Positions 36,570 to 44,930 of a stretch of 64,000 nt of DNA are shown here, piece after piece. The stretch spans positions 1-64,000 of the forward strand of contig JBGANS010000008.1 of the NCBI GenBank assembly GCA_044222195.1. The letters are read 5' to 3'. Within the stretch, counting starts at the first letter, position 1; the number at the start of each line of letters is the position of its first letter. Both the position numbers and the translations under genes were made by a program. This stretch comes from JAHBXE01 sp044222195 (lineage in GTDB: Bacteria; Planctomycetota; Phycisphaerae; Phycisphaerales; UBA1924). Below the pieces are notes generated by a model. It ran no database searches, was not told the DNA's origin, and was given only the letters and a program-made list of their open reading frames with translations.

Positions 36570-37307
36570 CTATAACGCCGCCACCCGCGCTCGAACCCGC
36601 TCTTCCAGGTGATCGACGACGCCGGTGAAGGTCAGGTCCGATGTGTCGACCAGTTCTGAATCCGCCGGCCGGACCAGGGGCCCGGTGCGGCGTGTCGAGT
36701 CCGAAGTATCCCTCGACATGATCTCCGCGAGGATCGCTCCATCGGAGACGTCTTCGCCGAGTTCCCGCAACTGGGCCCCGCGCCTGGCGGCCCGGACTTC
36801 CGGGCGTGCATCGAGGTAGAACTTCACCGCCGCGGCCGGGAAGACAACCGATCCCTGGTCGCGGCCCTCGGTGACCAGTCGCCTGTGCTGTCGCCCTATC
36901 TCGCGCTGTTTCTCGACCATGTGCTCGCGAAGCTCAGGAATCGCGGACACGGGCGAGACGATGTGCTCGACATCCTCGGACCTGATGCGGTCGTTTGCCG
37001 GCCGCCCCCAGGCCAGGATGCATGGCGGCTTTTTTCCCCAGTCGAACCTGATGTCCGCACCCTTCACTTCCTTGACGAACCTGGACGGGTCTGTCTTGAA
37101 GTCGATCCCGCGTTCAATGGCGACCAGGGCCGCGGCGCGGTACATCGCGCCGGTGTCCAGAAAGTCCAATCCCAGGCGATCGGCCAAGGCCCGTGCGACG
37201 GACGACTTTCCCGTTCCCGCGGGACCATCGATGGTGACGACAATCGGATGCTGGCTCTGGACCACCAATGGCCCCTTGCGCTGCGGGATGGTTCCGCCCT
37301 CGATCAC
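36570..37307 (-). CDS. cmk: Cytidylate kinase
   Basis: Phosphorylates CMP and dCMP. The 245-residue protein begins with a 20-residue leader before VVTIDGPAGTGKSSVARALA, the P-loop. Then come LDFLDTGAMYRAAAL, TEGRDQGSVVFPAAAVKFYL and the LID region DSTRRTGPLVRPADSELVDT, all typical. It follows the TIM-barrel gene by 9 nt and precedes plsC by 96 nt, so the three probably share an operon. Confidence 0.94.
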   Translation of the reverse strand: MIEGGTIPQRKGPLVVQSQHPIVVTIDGPAGTGKSSVARALADRLGLDFLDTGAMYRAAALVAIERGIDFKTDPSRFVKEVKGADIRFDWGKKPPCILAWGRPANDRIRSEDVEHIVSPVSAIPELREHMVEKQREIGRQHRRLVTEGRDQGSVVFPAAAVKFYLDARPEVRAARRGAQLRELGEDVSDGAILAEIMSRDTSDSTRRTGPLVRPADSELVDTSDLTFTGVVDHLEERVRARVAAL

Positions 37308-37316
37308 GGCTCACCT

Positions 37317-38174
37317 CTACTCGGCCTCTTCCTCATCCGGCGCATCCTCGACATCCAGGAGCGCCTCAAGGGCCGCACGCGAACGCAACACACCAACTTT
37401 AGCATCCCCGGTCCCGCGAAAATCAACCCCCAATGTCCCGTCGTATCCCACGGACAGAATCGCGTTCACCAGTGGCTCAAGGTCGTAGGGCTGGTGCTTC
37501 ATCGCGCCGACGCTCTCCGACTCAGCTTCTTCACCTTTGGCGCCCGCGAACTTCACGGTCGTCGCGGCCACGACCGAGGCGTACGGCGTCAGCCTTCGCA
37601 AGTAGTTGATGGGGTCGGCCGAAGCGGCCGCGGCCTGGAAGTCCGGGAAGGTGCCGACCCGGAACCCGCCGATCTTTTTGATCAGTTCGGTGATCCGCTC
37701 GGGAGACTGAGTGAGCCCGGTGTGCGGCGCGATGAGCAGGTTCAGCTCCATTTTTTCGGCACGGTCCACCGCTTTGCGCAACCGGTCGGCGGTCCGCCCA
37801 AAGACCTCGGGGTTGTCGTCCCCGATCGAACGAACGGCGACGGCGTTGCACCCGAGGAGGCTCGCCGCCTGGATCACCCGGTGCATGCGATCGACCGCCC
37901 CGGCCGCCGCGGCTTCGTTCGTGTCGCCAAAGGGCTGCGGCTCGGATTCGACGAGCAGCAGGCAGGCGCAGCCGGCCTTGTCGGCCCGCTCGCGGAGTTT
38001 TTCCAGCACGTCGCGGCTGATCCCGGCCAGGAGCTCGGTGTTCAGATTCAGCCCGTGGAGGCCGAGTTCCTCGCGGGTAAATCGCGGGAGGTCGAGCAGT
38101 TCCAACTTCGCGCGGCCACCGCGCCCCTTTGCAAACATCGAACGCAGAGATACCGCGGACAGCGTCAACAGCAT
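37317..38174 (-). CDS. Sugar-phosphate isomerase/epimerase-like TIM-barrel protein
   Basis: The start ATG 38174 gives 285 residues beginning MLLTLSAVSLRSMFAKGRGG. The fold matches xylose-isomerase-like TIM barrels: LGLHGLNLNTELL, SIGDDNPEVFGRTADRLRKA, LNLLIAPHTGLTQSPERITE, and a final GYDGTLGVDFRGTGD. Metal-ligand Glu/Asp/His positions are partly present, but the substrate cannot be named. A long upstream open extension to 38297 lacks homology-like features. It is the first gene of the operon with cmk and plsC. Confidence 0.8.
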   Translation of the reverse strand: MLLTLSAVSLRSMFAKGRGGRAKLELLDLPRFTREELGLHGLNLNTELLAGISRDVLEKLRERADKAGCACLLLVESEPQPFGDTNEAAAAGAVDRMHRVIQAASLLGCNAVAVRSIGDDNPEVFGRTADRLRKAVDRAEKMELNLLIAPHTGLTQSPERITELIKKIGGFRVGTFPDFQAAAASADPINYLRRLTPYASVVAATTVKFAGAKGEEAESESVGAMKHQPYDLEPLVNAILSVGYDGTLGVDFRGTGDAKVGVLRSRAALEALLDVEDAPDEEEAE

Positions 38175-38358
38175 GAAGTCGGACCCGAGGAGGTGGCAGA
38201 ATGTAACCAACTCCGTCAATCCCTGCGCGCGGCGAGCCGTCGGGGACAGGTGAGAAACGGAATTCGGCCCGGTCCGGCTCCGGGTCGCCCTTCCCACTTC
38301 GCCCCTCCCCCACTACGATGCCGACCCCGCTTCCAAAGCCAGCCTCAGGGAAACCCCA

Positions 38359-38739
38359 ATGCCCGCACCCACCGACCGCGTCTATTCCGAATCTCACGAA
38401 TGGCACAAGCTCGAAGGCGACACGCTGACCCTCGGGCTGACCCAGTTTGCCGTTGATGCTCTCACGGACGTGACCTATGTCCAGATGAAGGCCGCCGGTC
38501 ACACGTTCAAGTCCGGGGACATTGTTGGAGAAGTTGAGTCCGTCAAGACGACAAGCGACATCTACTGCTTCGCGGCCGGCGAAGTTACCGCGGTGAACCC
38601 TGCCCTGGCCGACGATCCCGGGCTCTTGAATACGGATCCCTACGGCAAGGGATGGCTCATCAAGGTGAAGGTTTCTGACAAGTCCGGCCTTTCCAAGTGC
38701 ATGTCGCCCGCGCAATACGACGCGGCCCATCCCCAGTAA
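38359..38739 (+). CDS. gcvH: Glycine cleavage system H protein
   Basis: The lipoyl carrier of the glycine cleavage complex. The 126-residue protein begins RVYSESHEWHKLEGDTLTLG and carries the lipoylation Lys63 in GEVESVKTTSDIY, followed by TDPYGKGWLIKVKV. gcvT and gcvP are not adjacent, so this copy is solitary. It is divergent from the TIM-barrel gene and followed by an inverted-repeat spacer. Confidence 0.95.
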   Translation: MPAPTDRVYSESHEWHKLEGDTLTLGLTQFAVDALTDVTYVQMKAAGHTFKSGDIVGEVESVKTTSDIYCFAAGEVTAVNPALADDPGLLNTDPYGKGWLIKVKVSDKSGLSKCMSPAQYDAAHPQ

Positions 38740-38821
38740 GAGGGTCGGGGCGTCCTCGGCCCGGCCTCGTGCATCGGAAGGGACCAACCGGGGCGAGGAC
38801 GTCCCGGCCCACGCGAACCCC
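38740..38821. repeat. GC-rich inverted repeat between gcvH and ABC gene
   Basis: CGTCCTCG near 38751 and CGAGGACG near 38794 are inverted copies inside GGGGCG/CCGGCC-rich flanks. This may be a further dispersed palindrome or a terminator for gcvH; no T-run follows. Confidence 0.4.
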
Positions 38822-39556
38822 ATGCTCCGCTGCACCGACCTCCACAAGTCCTACCGCCTCGGCGATCGCGAGGTCCCGGCGCTCCGCGGCGTCACCCTCG
38901 ACATCCCTGAACCCGGCTTCTACGCCATCATGGGCGCCTCGGGCTCGGGCAAGTCCACCCTCCTCCACCTCCTCGCCGCGTTGGACCGGCCTGACCGCGG
39001 CGAGATCGTGATCGCGGGCGACGCCATTCACGCGCTTGACGAAACAGCTGCGACTCTCTTCCGCCGCAGAAAGATCGGGATCGTCTTCCAGCAGTTCAAC
39101 CTGATCCCGACGCTCACCGCCCGGGAGAACGTGGAGCTTCCCGGGATTCTTGCCGGGGACAATGCAACGACGCTCCACACACGCAGCACGGAGCTCCTCG
39201 AGCGCCTGGGGGTGGGTGCTCGCGCCGACCACCGCCCGGATGCCCTTTCCGGGGGCGAACAGCAGCGGGTCGCGATCGCGAGGGCGCTGCTCTATTCGCC
39301 GCCGCTGCTCCTGGCCGACGAACCTACCGGCAATCTCGACTCGGCCTCCAGCGCCAAACTCTGGTCGCTGCTTGCCGAACTCGCGACGCAGCAGCACACG
39401 ACGATCATCATGGTCACGCACGAAAGCGCCGCGGCCGTCAACTGCCGCCGGGTCTTCGTGCTCAGCGACGGCCGCATGACGGGCCAGTTCGACACGGAGG
39501 GCCTCGATGCCGGCGGCGTGGCGACTCGCTACCAGCAGCTTGTCCGGGCGGCGTAG
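38822..39556 (+). CDS. ABC transporter ATP-binding protein (LolD/MacB type)
   Basis: The 244-residue ATPase has Walker A GASGSGKST (38-46), the signature SGGEQQRVAIARAL, Walker B LLLADEPTGNLD and the switch His in MVTHE. It belongs to the MacB/LolD group that drives FtsX-type permeases for lipoprotein release or export by a mechanical mechanism. Its last 50 nt overlap the start of the permease gene, which is therefore its partner. The C-terminus (GLDAGGVATRYQQLVRAA) extends slightly past the domain. Confidence 0.94.
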   Translation: MLRCTDLHKSYRLGDREVPALRGVTLDIPEPGFYAIMGASGSGKSTLLHLLAALDRPDRGEIVIAGDAIHALDETAATLFRRRKIGIVFQQFNLIPTLTARENVELPGILAGDNATTLHTRSTELLERLGVGARADHRPDALSGGEQQRVAIARALLYSPPLLLADEPTGNLDSASSAKLWSLLAELATQQHTTIIMVTHESAAAVNCRRVFVLSDGRMTGQFDTEGLDAGGVATRYQQLVRAA

Positions 39557-42377
39557 GCGGGCCGCGCTCCTGGCCGGGGCCGTCGCGCTGTCCGCCGCGC
39601 TCATTGTCTGCGTTTCCGCGGCGATGGAATCGATCCACCGCGCGATCAACGCTCAGCTCTCGGCGACGGTCGGCGCCGCCGATGCCCGCATCCGGCCCGC
39701 GGCGAGCCAGGCGCAGGTTCCGGGCGGCTTGCTCGATGAGGTGAGACGCTGGCCGGGCGTGCGTGAAGCCCAGGGCCGGCTCTCGGGCAACCTGTCGCTG
39801 GCGATCAAGAAGCCGCACCTCCGCAAGACCGGCGACACGTTCACGCGGGCCGACATCAGCTTCCAGTCCACCGCTCAGGGGAACAACGTGAGCCCGGGTG
39901 ATCCGGAGAGAGCTCCGTCCGGTACGGATGCCGCGGAAAACCGGGACGGGGACAGTTCGGCGCACGAAGCGCTGAGCCCTCCACCCACGCTCCTCGCCGG
40001 CCGCCTCCCCGCGGCGGCGGACGAAGTCGTGATCGACGCCCTTCTCGCGTACCGCCTCAGCTTTGAATACGACTCGCAGACGAAGAAACGCGACGGCGCG
40101 ATGCTTCCCTCTGAGTACGGCTTCGATCCCGAAAGCAAACCACTCGACGTCCCCGCATCGGAAACGAACTCGGACACGGCCCGGAAAATCAACCTCTCTC
40201 AACGTGTTCGGATTGGCGATGAAGTCGAGGTCGTCCGCCAGGCGTTCCCCGGGCTGACGCTTCCGGCCCTTCGCGCGAACGCCACCACCCGGCTCAAGGT
40301 CGTCGGCGTCGCGGCGCAGCCGCCGCTCGGCGGCCGCCCCCGGGCGTACCTGACGCTCTCCGCCCTCGCCTCCCTCACCAGCCAGACCGGCTATTCGGAG
40401 ATCGTGATTGCTGTCGAGCCGGGCACCACCGGAGACGCCTTCGTCGCGGCCAACAAACCCCGCGTTCCGACCGGCCTTCTCCTGCAGACCACCGAGCGCA
40501 TCACCAGCGGCCTCAACAAGAACATCCAGTCCAACCAGCTTGGCATGGTGCTCGCGACGGTCATGGCCTTTCTCTCCGCCTCATTCATCATTCTCACCGG
40601 CATGACCACGAGCATCGCGGAACGCCAGCGCGAGCTCGCGATGATCCGGTGCATCGGAGGTACTCGCACGCAGCTCGCCCGCTCGCAACTCGCGATCGGG
40701 CTGATTCTCGGGCTCTTCGGCGCCGGCGTCGGCGTTCCCGCGGGGGCCGCGATCGCCTGGCTGCTCTCCGTCGTGTTCCGCGACCAACTTTCGACCGGTC
40801 TTGCCGTCCCGTGGTGGTGTCTGGCTCTCGGGCTCGGCGGCTCGCTGCTGTCGGGAGTGATCGGGGCGGCGTATCCCGCGTGGCGCGCCGCGAAACTCTC
40901 ACCGCTCGAAGGCCTCGCGTCCCGCGCGGCGCTCCCACGGCCCCGAGGGCTCAAGTACATCACGCTCGCGGGCCTTCTCTGCCTGCTCTACCAGGCTTTG
41001 GTCGTGGGCATTCCCACCAACGGCCAGTTCATCTTCTGGGCGTACGCGACGGCCGGCCTGCCGCTCATGTTTGTCGGCTACTTCCTGCTCGGCATCCCGG
41101 CGGTGCTGCTGGTGAACCGAATCGCCGCGGGTCCGGTCTCCGGGCTCTTGCGTCTGCCGCCGCGGCTGCTCTCTCGCACGATCCAAGCGACACCGTATCG
41201 GCACGGACTGACGGCCGGCGCGCTGATGTCCGGGCTTGCGCTGATGGTCGCGATCTGGACCAACGGCGGCGCCGTCCTTCGCGACTGGATCGACAAGATC
41301 CAGTTCCCAGATGCGTTTGTTTCCGGTCTGCTCACGGAAGAGAGCCAGAAACAACTCGACGCGATGACGGACACCATCGCGGCGACGGCGGCCATCACGC
41401 TCCACCCCGTGGAGGTCGATGCCTTCGGCGTCCGCGCGATCCAGAAGTACAAGACGCTCTTCATCGGCTTCGAACCCCGGCAGTTCCTGGGGATGACCAA
41501 GCTCACGTGGGTCCAGGGCGACGCCGAGGCGGCGGCGAGAAAGCTCGAGGCCGGCGGCGCGATCGTCGTGGCGCGGGAGTTTCTCGCCGCGCAGAACATC
41601 GGCCTGGGCGACACGTTCACGTGCTCGCAGGACGGCGTCTCTCACACGTTCGAGATCGTGGGCGTGGTCGCCTCGCCGGGATTGGAGATCGCGTCCAAGT
41701 TCTTCAACGTCGGCGACGACCTCACCGACCAATCTCTGCACTGCGTCTTCGGTTCGCGCGACGACATGAAGAAGAAGTTCTTCGGTGGAGAGGCGGCCGA
41801 GGCGCCGATCCACCTGATCCAGATCACGTTTACCCGGGAGGCATTGGCCGCGGGCGATGAAGTCTCGCTCGAGAAGATCCGGCGGACCATGATCTCGTCC
41901 GGCACAGGGTTTCTCGATGCGGGCTCGGGCCGCCAGATCAAGGACCAGATCCGCCTCTTCGCGACGGGCGCTCTGGCCGTGTTCGGCGCGATCGCCGTCA
42001 TCTCCATGCTGGTCGCCTGCTTTGGCGTGGCGAACATCATCATCGCCGGCATTGACGCGCGGCAGTTTGAGTTCGGTGTGCTCCGGGCTGTCGGCGCTCG
42101 AAGAACGCTTCTCTCACGCCTCATCGCCGGCGAAGCCCTGCTGATCGCTCTCGCCGCGTGCATCCTCGGGATCGCGATGGGCATCCAGGGCTCGTGGGCG
42201 GGGCAGCGCCTCGACCGGCTGCTGCTGGGCCTGGAACTCGACCTGCGTCCGCCGCCGGTGCCGATCCTGTTGTCGTGCGTGGCGCTGATCGTGCTGACTC
42301 TCGCGGCGGCCATGCCTGCGATCGTGCGGCTGGGGAGGAAGAAGCCGCGGGAGCTGCTGGGGGCGATGAAGGGGTGA
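39507..42377 (+). CDS. FtsX-like ABC permease, MacB/LolC superfamily
   Basis: The 956-residue permease begins inside the ATPase gene. The overlap is real, since WRLATSSLSGRRRRAALLAG forms the usual membrane-entry sequence before the first helix. A large periplasmic domain follows (about 40-335), then a first FtsX domain with three helices (MVLATVMAFLSASFIILTGM ... RELAMIRCIGG), a central helix pair, a second periplasmic domain and a second FtsX domain (FGVLRAVGARRTLLSRLIAG). The two-FtsX-domain layout suggests it works as a fused permease for lipoprotein or lipid export. The periplasmic domain has no known ligand motif. Confidence 0.9.
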   Translation: MPAAWRLATSSLSGRRRRAALLAGAVALSAALIVCVSAAMESIHRAINAQLSATVGAADARIRPAASQAQVPGGLLDEVRRWPGVREAQGRLSGNLSLAIKKPHLRKTGDTFTRADISFQSTAQGNNVSPGDPERAPSGTDAAENRDGDSSAHEALSPPPTLLAGRLPAAADEVVIDALLAYRLSFEYDSQTKKRDGAMLPSEYGFDPESKPLDVPASETNSDTARKINLSQRVRIGDEVEVVRQAFPGLTLPALRANATTRLKVVGVAAQPPLGGRPRAYLTLSALASLTSQTGYSEIVIAVEPGTTGDAFVAANKPRVPTGLLLQTTERITSGLNKNIQSNQLGMVLATVMAFLSASFIILTGMTTSIAERQRELAMIRCIGGTRTQLARSQLAIGLILGLFGAGVGVPAGAAIAWLLSVVFRDQLSTGLAVPWWCLALGLGGSLLSGVIGAAYPAWRAAKLSPLEGLASRAALPRPRGLKYITLAGLLCLLYQALVVGIPTNGQFIFWAYATAGLPLMFVGYFLLGIPAVLLVNRIAAGPVSGLLRLPPRLLSRTIQATPYRHGLTAGALMSGLALMVAIWTNGGAVLRDWIDKIQFPDAFVSGLLTEESQKQLDAMTDTIAATAAITLHPVEVDAFGVRAIQKYKTLFIGFEPRQFLGMTKLTWVQGDAEAAARKLEAGGAIVVAREFLAAQNIGLGDTFTCSQDGVSHTFEIVGVVASPGLEIASKFFNVGDDLTDQSLHCVFGSRDDMKKKFFGGEAAEAPIHLIQITFTREALAAGDEVSLEKIRRTMISSGTGFLDAGSGRQIKDQIRLFATGALAVFGAIAVISMLVACFGVANIIIAGIDARQFEFGVLRAVGARRTLLSRLIAGEALLIALAACILGIAMGIQGSWAGQRLDRLLLGLELDLRPPPVPILLSCVALIVLTLAAAMPAIVRLGRKKPRELLGAMKG

Positions 42378-42476
42378 AAGACCCTGAGCGGTTCGCGCGA
42401 GCGGGAAGCACGGGCGAGCGCAGTGATCTGCGGACGGCGTCCCAAACGCAACCCTAAAGCCTTCCTAGAATCCGGC

Positions 42477-44711
42477 ATGTCCGGCCGCTTCGAGGTTACT
42501 TCCGCTTTCGCGCCCACTGGCGACCAGCCGACCGCGATCGCTCAACTCACCAAGTCGCTGCACGAGGGCAAACCCGCCGCGTGCCTCCTTGGGGCCACCG
42601 GCACGGGCAAGACGTTCACGATGGCCAACGTGATCGCCAACCTTGGCAAACCGGCGCTCATCATCAGCCACAACAAGACCCTCGCGGCCCAGCTCTACGA
42701 GGAACTCCGCGACTTCTTCCAGCACAACTCCGTCAACTACTTCGTCTCGTACTACGACTTCTACCAGCCCGAGGCGTACATCCCGCAGCGTGATATCTAC
42801 ATCGAGAAGGACTCGAGCAAGAACGAGGATCTCGATTCGCTGCGGCTGGCCGCGACGAGCAGCATCCTTTCGCGGCGGGATTCCATCGTGGTCGCGAGCG
42901 TGTCGTGCATTTTCGGCCTGGGGTCGCCCGAGGCGTATGGGGAGAAGGTCCTGACGATTACACGGGGCGCGCCCATCAACCGGCGCGAGTTTCTCCTGGC
43001 CCTTTCGTCCATGCAGTATCAACGGGCGGAGATCGAGTTCAAGCGCGGCACGTTCCGGGTGCGGGGGGATGCGCTCGAAGTCTGGCCCGCGTACGAGAAG
43101 TTTGCGCTGCGGCTGGAGCTCTTTGGCGATGAGGTCGAGCGGCTGGAGTTCATCAACCCCACCAGCGGCGAGGTCCTCGCCGAGGAGCGCCAGTTCTTCC
43201 TGTTCCCCGCCGTTCACTACGTCATGCCCGAGGACCAGCTCGCGGAGGTCGTCGCCGCGATCCAGAAGGAACTCGACGAGCGCGTTCTGCAGCTCCGTCA
43301 CGAGGGAAAGCTGCTCGAGGCCCAGCGGCTCATCGGGCGCACCAAGTACGACCTCGAGATGATCCAGGAAGTCGGGTACTGCAACGGCATCGAGAACTAC
43401 TCGAGGTTTTTCGATGGCCGCGCCCGCGGCGAGCGGCCGTACTGCCTGATGGATTACTTCGACTACGCACCACCGAGCAGTGAAACAGAAACGCAGAAAC
43501 GCAGTGACGCAGCACCGGCAGACTCCGTCACTCCGTCACTGTCCCGCCCCAACTTCCGCGACTGGCTGCTCATCATCGATGAGTCGCACGTCACGCTCCC
43601 GCAGATTCGCGCGATGTACAACGGCGACCGGGCCCGCAAGGAGGTGCTGGTCGAGCACGGCTTCCGGCTTCCATCTGCGCTCGACAACCGCCCGCTGCGG
43701 TTTGAAGAGTTTGAGTCCATCGTTCCTCAAATTCTCTTCGTGTCCGCGACGCCCGGGCCGTACGAACTCGCCCGGACCGGAGGCGAAGTCGCCGAGCAGG
43801 TCATCCGCCCCACGGGCCTTCTGGACCCCGAAATCGAAGTCAAACCCGCCCGCGGCCAGATTCCGGACCTGGTCGAACGCTGCAAGGAACGCGCCGCGAA
43901 CGGCGAGCGAACGCTCGTCACCGCCCTCACCAAGCGCCTGTGCGAAGACCTCACCAGCTATCTCGATGAGCAGGGCCTCCGCGTCCGCTACCTCCATAGC
44001 GAGATCGAGACGCTCGAGCGCATGGAGATCCTCAAGGACCTGCGCGAGGGGCACTTTGACGTTCTTGTGGGCGTCAACCTCTTGCGGGAGGGCCTTGACC
44101 TGCCGGAGGTCTCTCTTGTCGCCATCCTCGACGCGGACAAGGAAGGGTTCCTCCGCTCGCCGACGTCGCTCATCCAGCAAATGGGCCGCGCGGCGAGAAA
44201 CGTCAACGCCCGGGTGATCATGTACGCGGACAAGATGACGCCCGCGATGCAGGGCGCGATCGAGGAAACCGAACGCCGGCGCGCCAAGCAGATCGCGTAT
44301 AACACAGAGCACGGCATCACGCCGCAGACGATCATCAAGGCCATCCGCGATGGCCTTCAGACGGAGCTCGCCGCGAGAAAGACCGCTCGTGAAGCCGTCG
44401 CCGAAGCCGAGCCGGAGTACGAGGTCAGCGAGCTGGTCCGGCAGCTTGAATCGGAGATGCTCGAGGCTGCGCAGTCGCTGGAGTTTGAAAGGGCCGCGGC
44501 ACTTCGCGACCAGGTCAACACGCTCAAGAAGCAGTACGGCGCCACAGCTGAGCTTCCCGCGCCGGCGAACGGGCAACCACCCCCTCGCCCACGTTCACAG
44601 AAGAAGCTTCGTCGCTCGGATGTCGAGGCGACCCTGTCCACAAAGCCAGCCAAGCGGCCCGGTATGCCGGGCGTTCGGCCGCGGAAGAAGAACCGCAACA
44701 ACCGCGGGTGA
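42477..44711 (+). CDS. uvrB: Excinuclease ABC subunit B
   Basis: The damage-verification helicase of nucleotide excision repair. ATG 42477 gives 744 residues. Walker A is GATGTGKTF (39-47). The beta-hairpin that probes DNA is in YFVSYYDFYQPEAYIPQRD, helicase motif II is VIDESHVTLP-like (IIDESHVTLPQ), and motif VI is QQMGRAARNV. The UvrC-binding UVR motif lies near residue 660. A Ser/Thr/Gln-rich stretch of about 20 residues just before motif II is absent from normal UvrB and is encoded by an inverted octamer array. The C-terminal tail is basic and longer than usual. Confidence 0.95.
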   Translation: MSGRFEVTSAFAPTGDQPTAIAQLTKSLHEGKPAACLLGATGTGKTFTMANVIANLGKPALIISHNKTLAAQLYEELRDFFQHNSVNYFVSYYDFYQPEAYIPQRDIYIEKDSSKNEDLDSLRLAATSSILSRRDSIVVASVSCIFGLGSPEAYGEKVLTITRGAPINRREFLLALSSMQYQRAEIEFKRGTFRVRGDALEVWPAYEKFALRLELFGDEVERLEFINPTSGEVLAEERQFFLFPAVHYVMPEDQLAEVVAAIQKELDERVLQLRHEGKLLEAQRLIGRTKYDLEMIQEVGYCNGIENYSRFFDGRARGERPYCLMDYFDYAPPSSETETQKRSDAAPADSVTPSLSRPNFRDWLLIIDESHVTLPQIRAMYNGDRARKEVLVEHGFRLPSALDNRPLRFEEFESIVPQILFVSATPGPYELARTGGEVAEQVIRPTGLLDPEIEVKPARGQIPDLVERCKERAANGERTLVTALTKRLCEDLTSYLDEQGLRVRYLHSEIETLERMEILKDLREGHFDVLVGVNLLREGLDLPEVSLVAILDADKEGFLRSPTSLIQQMGRAARNVNARVIMYADKMTPAMQGAIEETERRRAKQIAYNTEHGITPQTIIKAIRDGLQTELAARKTAREAVAEAEPEYEVSELVRQLESEMLEAAQSLEFERAAALRDQVNTLKKQYGATAELPAPANGQPPPRPRSQKKLRRSDVEATLSTKPAKRPGMPGVRPRKKNRNNRG
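43473..43546. repeat. Inverted octamer array inside uvrB
   Basis: The left arm has CCGAGCAG, TGAAACAG, AAACGCAG, AAACGCAG and TGACGCAG (43473-43512). A 10-nt centre (CACCGGCAGA) follows, then the right arm CTCCGTCA, CTCCGTCA and CTGTCCCG (43523-43546). The inner units TGACGCAG and CTCCGTCA are nearly complementary, so a hairpin can form. The unit matches the array at 47495-47676. Confidence 0.75.
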
Positions 44712-44745
44712 CGGCGAAGGGAACGTTCGGCCCGTAGGATTCGAT

Positions 44746-44925
44746 ATGCAGCAGCCCCCCCGCTCCCCCTTCCGAGAACGCGTCGGCACCTATCTCCTCG
44801 GCGTGGCGATCGGGTGCGTGATCGTGGGGTTCATTCTGATGGGGCGGTATCAATCGATGCGGCAGCAAGCGGCGCAACAGCCCGCGCTGGTCAATCCACC
44901 GACTTCCGCCGCTTCGCCGCGATAG
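44746..44925 (+). CDS. Small single-span membrane protein
   Basis: Unrecognised. The 59-residue frame from ATG 44746 has one membrane helix (YLLGVAIGCVIVGFILMG) between a Pro/Arg-rich start and a Gln/Ala/Pro tail. It follows uvrB by 34 nt, so co-transcription is likely. No known family is evident. Confidence 0.5.
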   Translation: MQQPPRSPFRERVGTYLLGVAIGCVIVGFILMGRYQSMRQQAAQQPALVNPPTSAASPR

Positions 44926-44930
44926 GCGAT

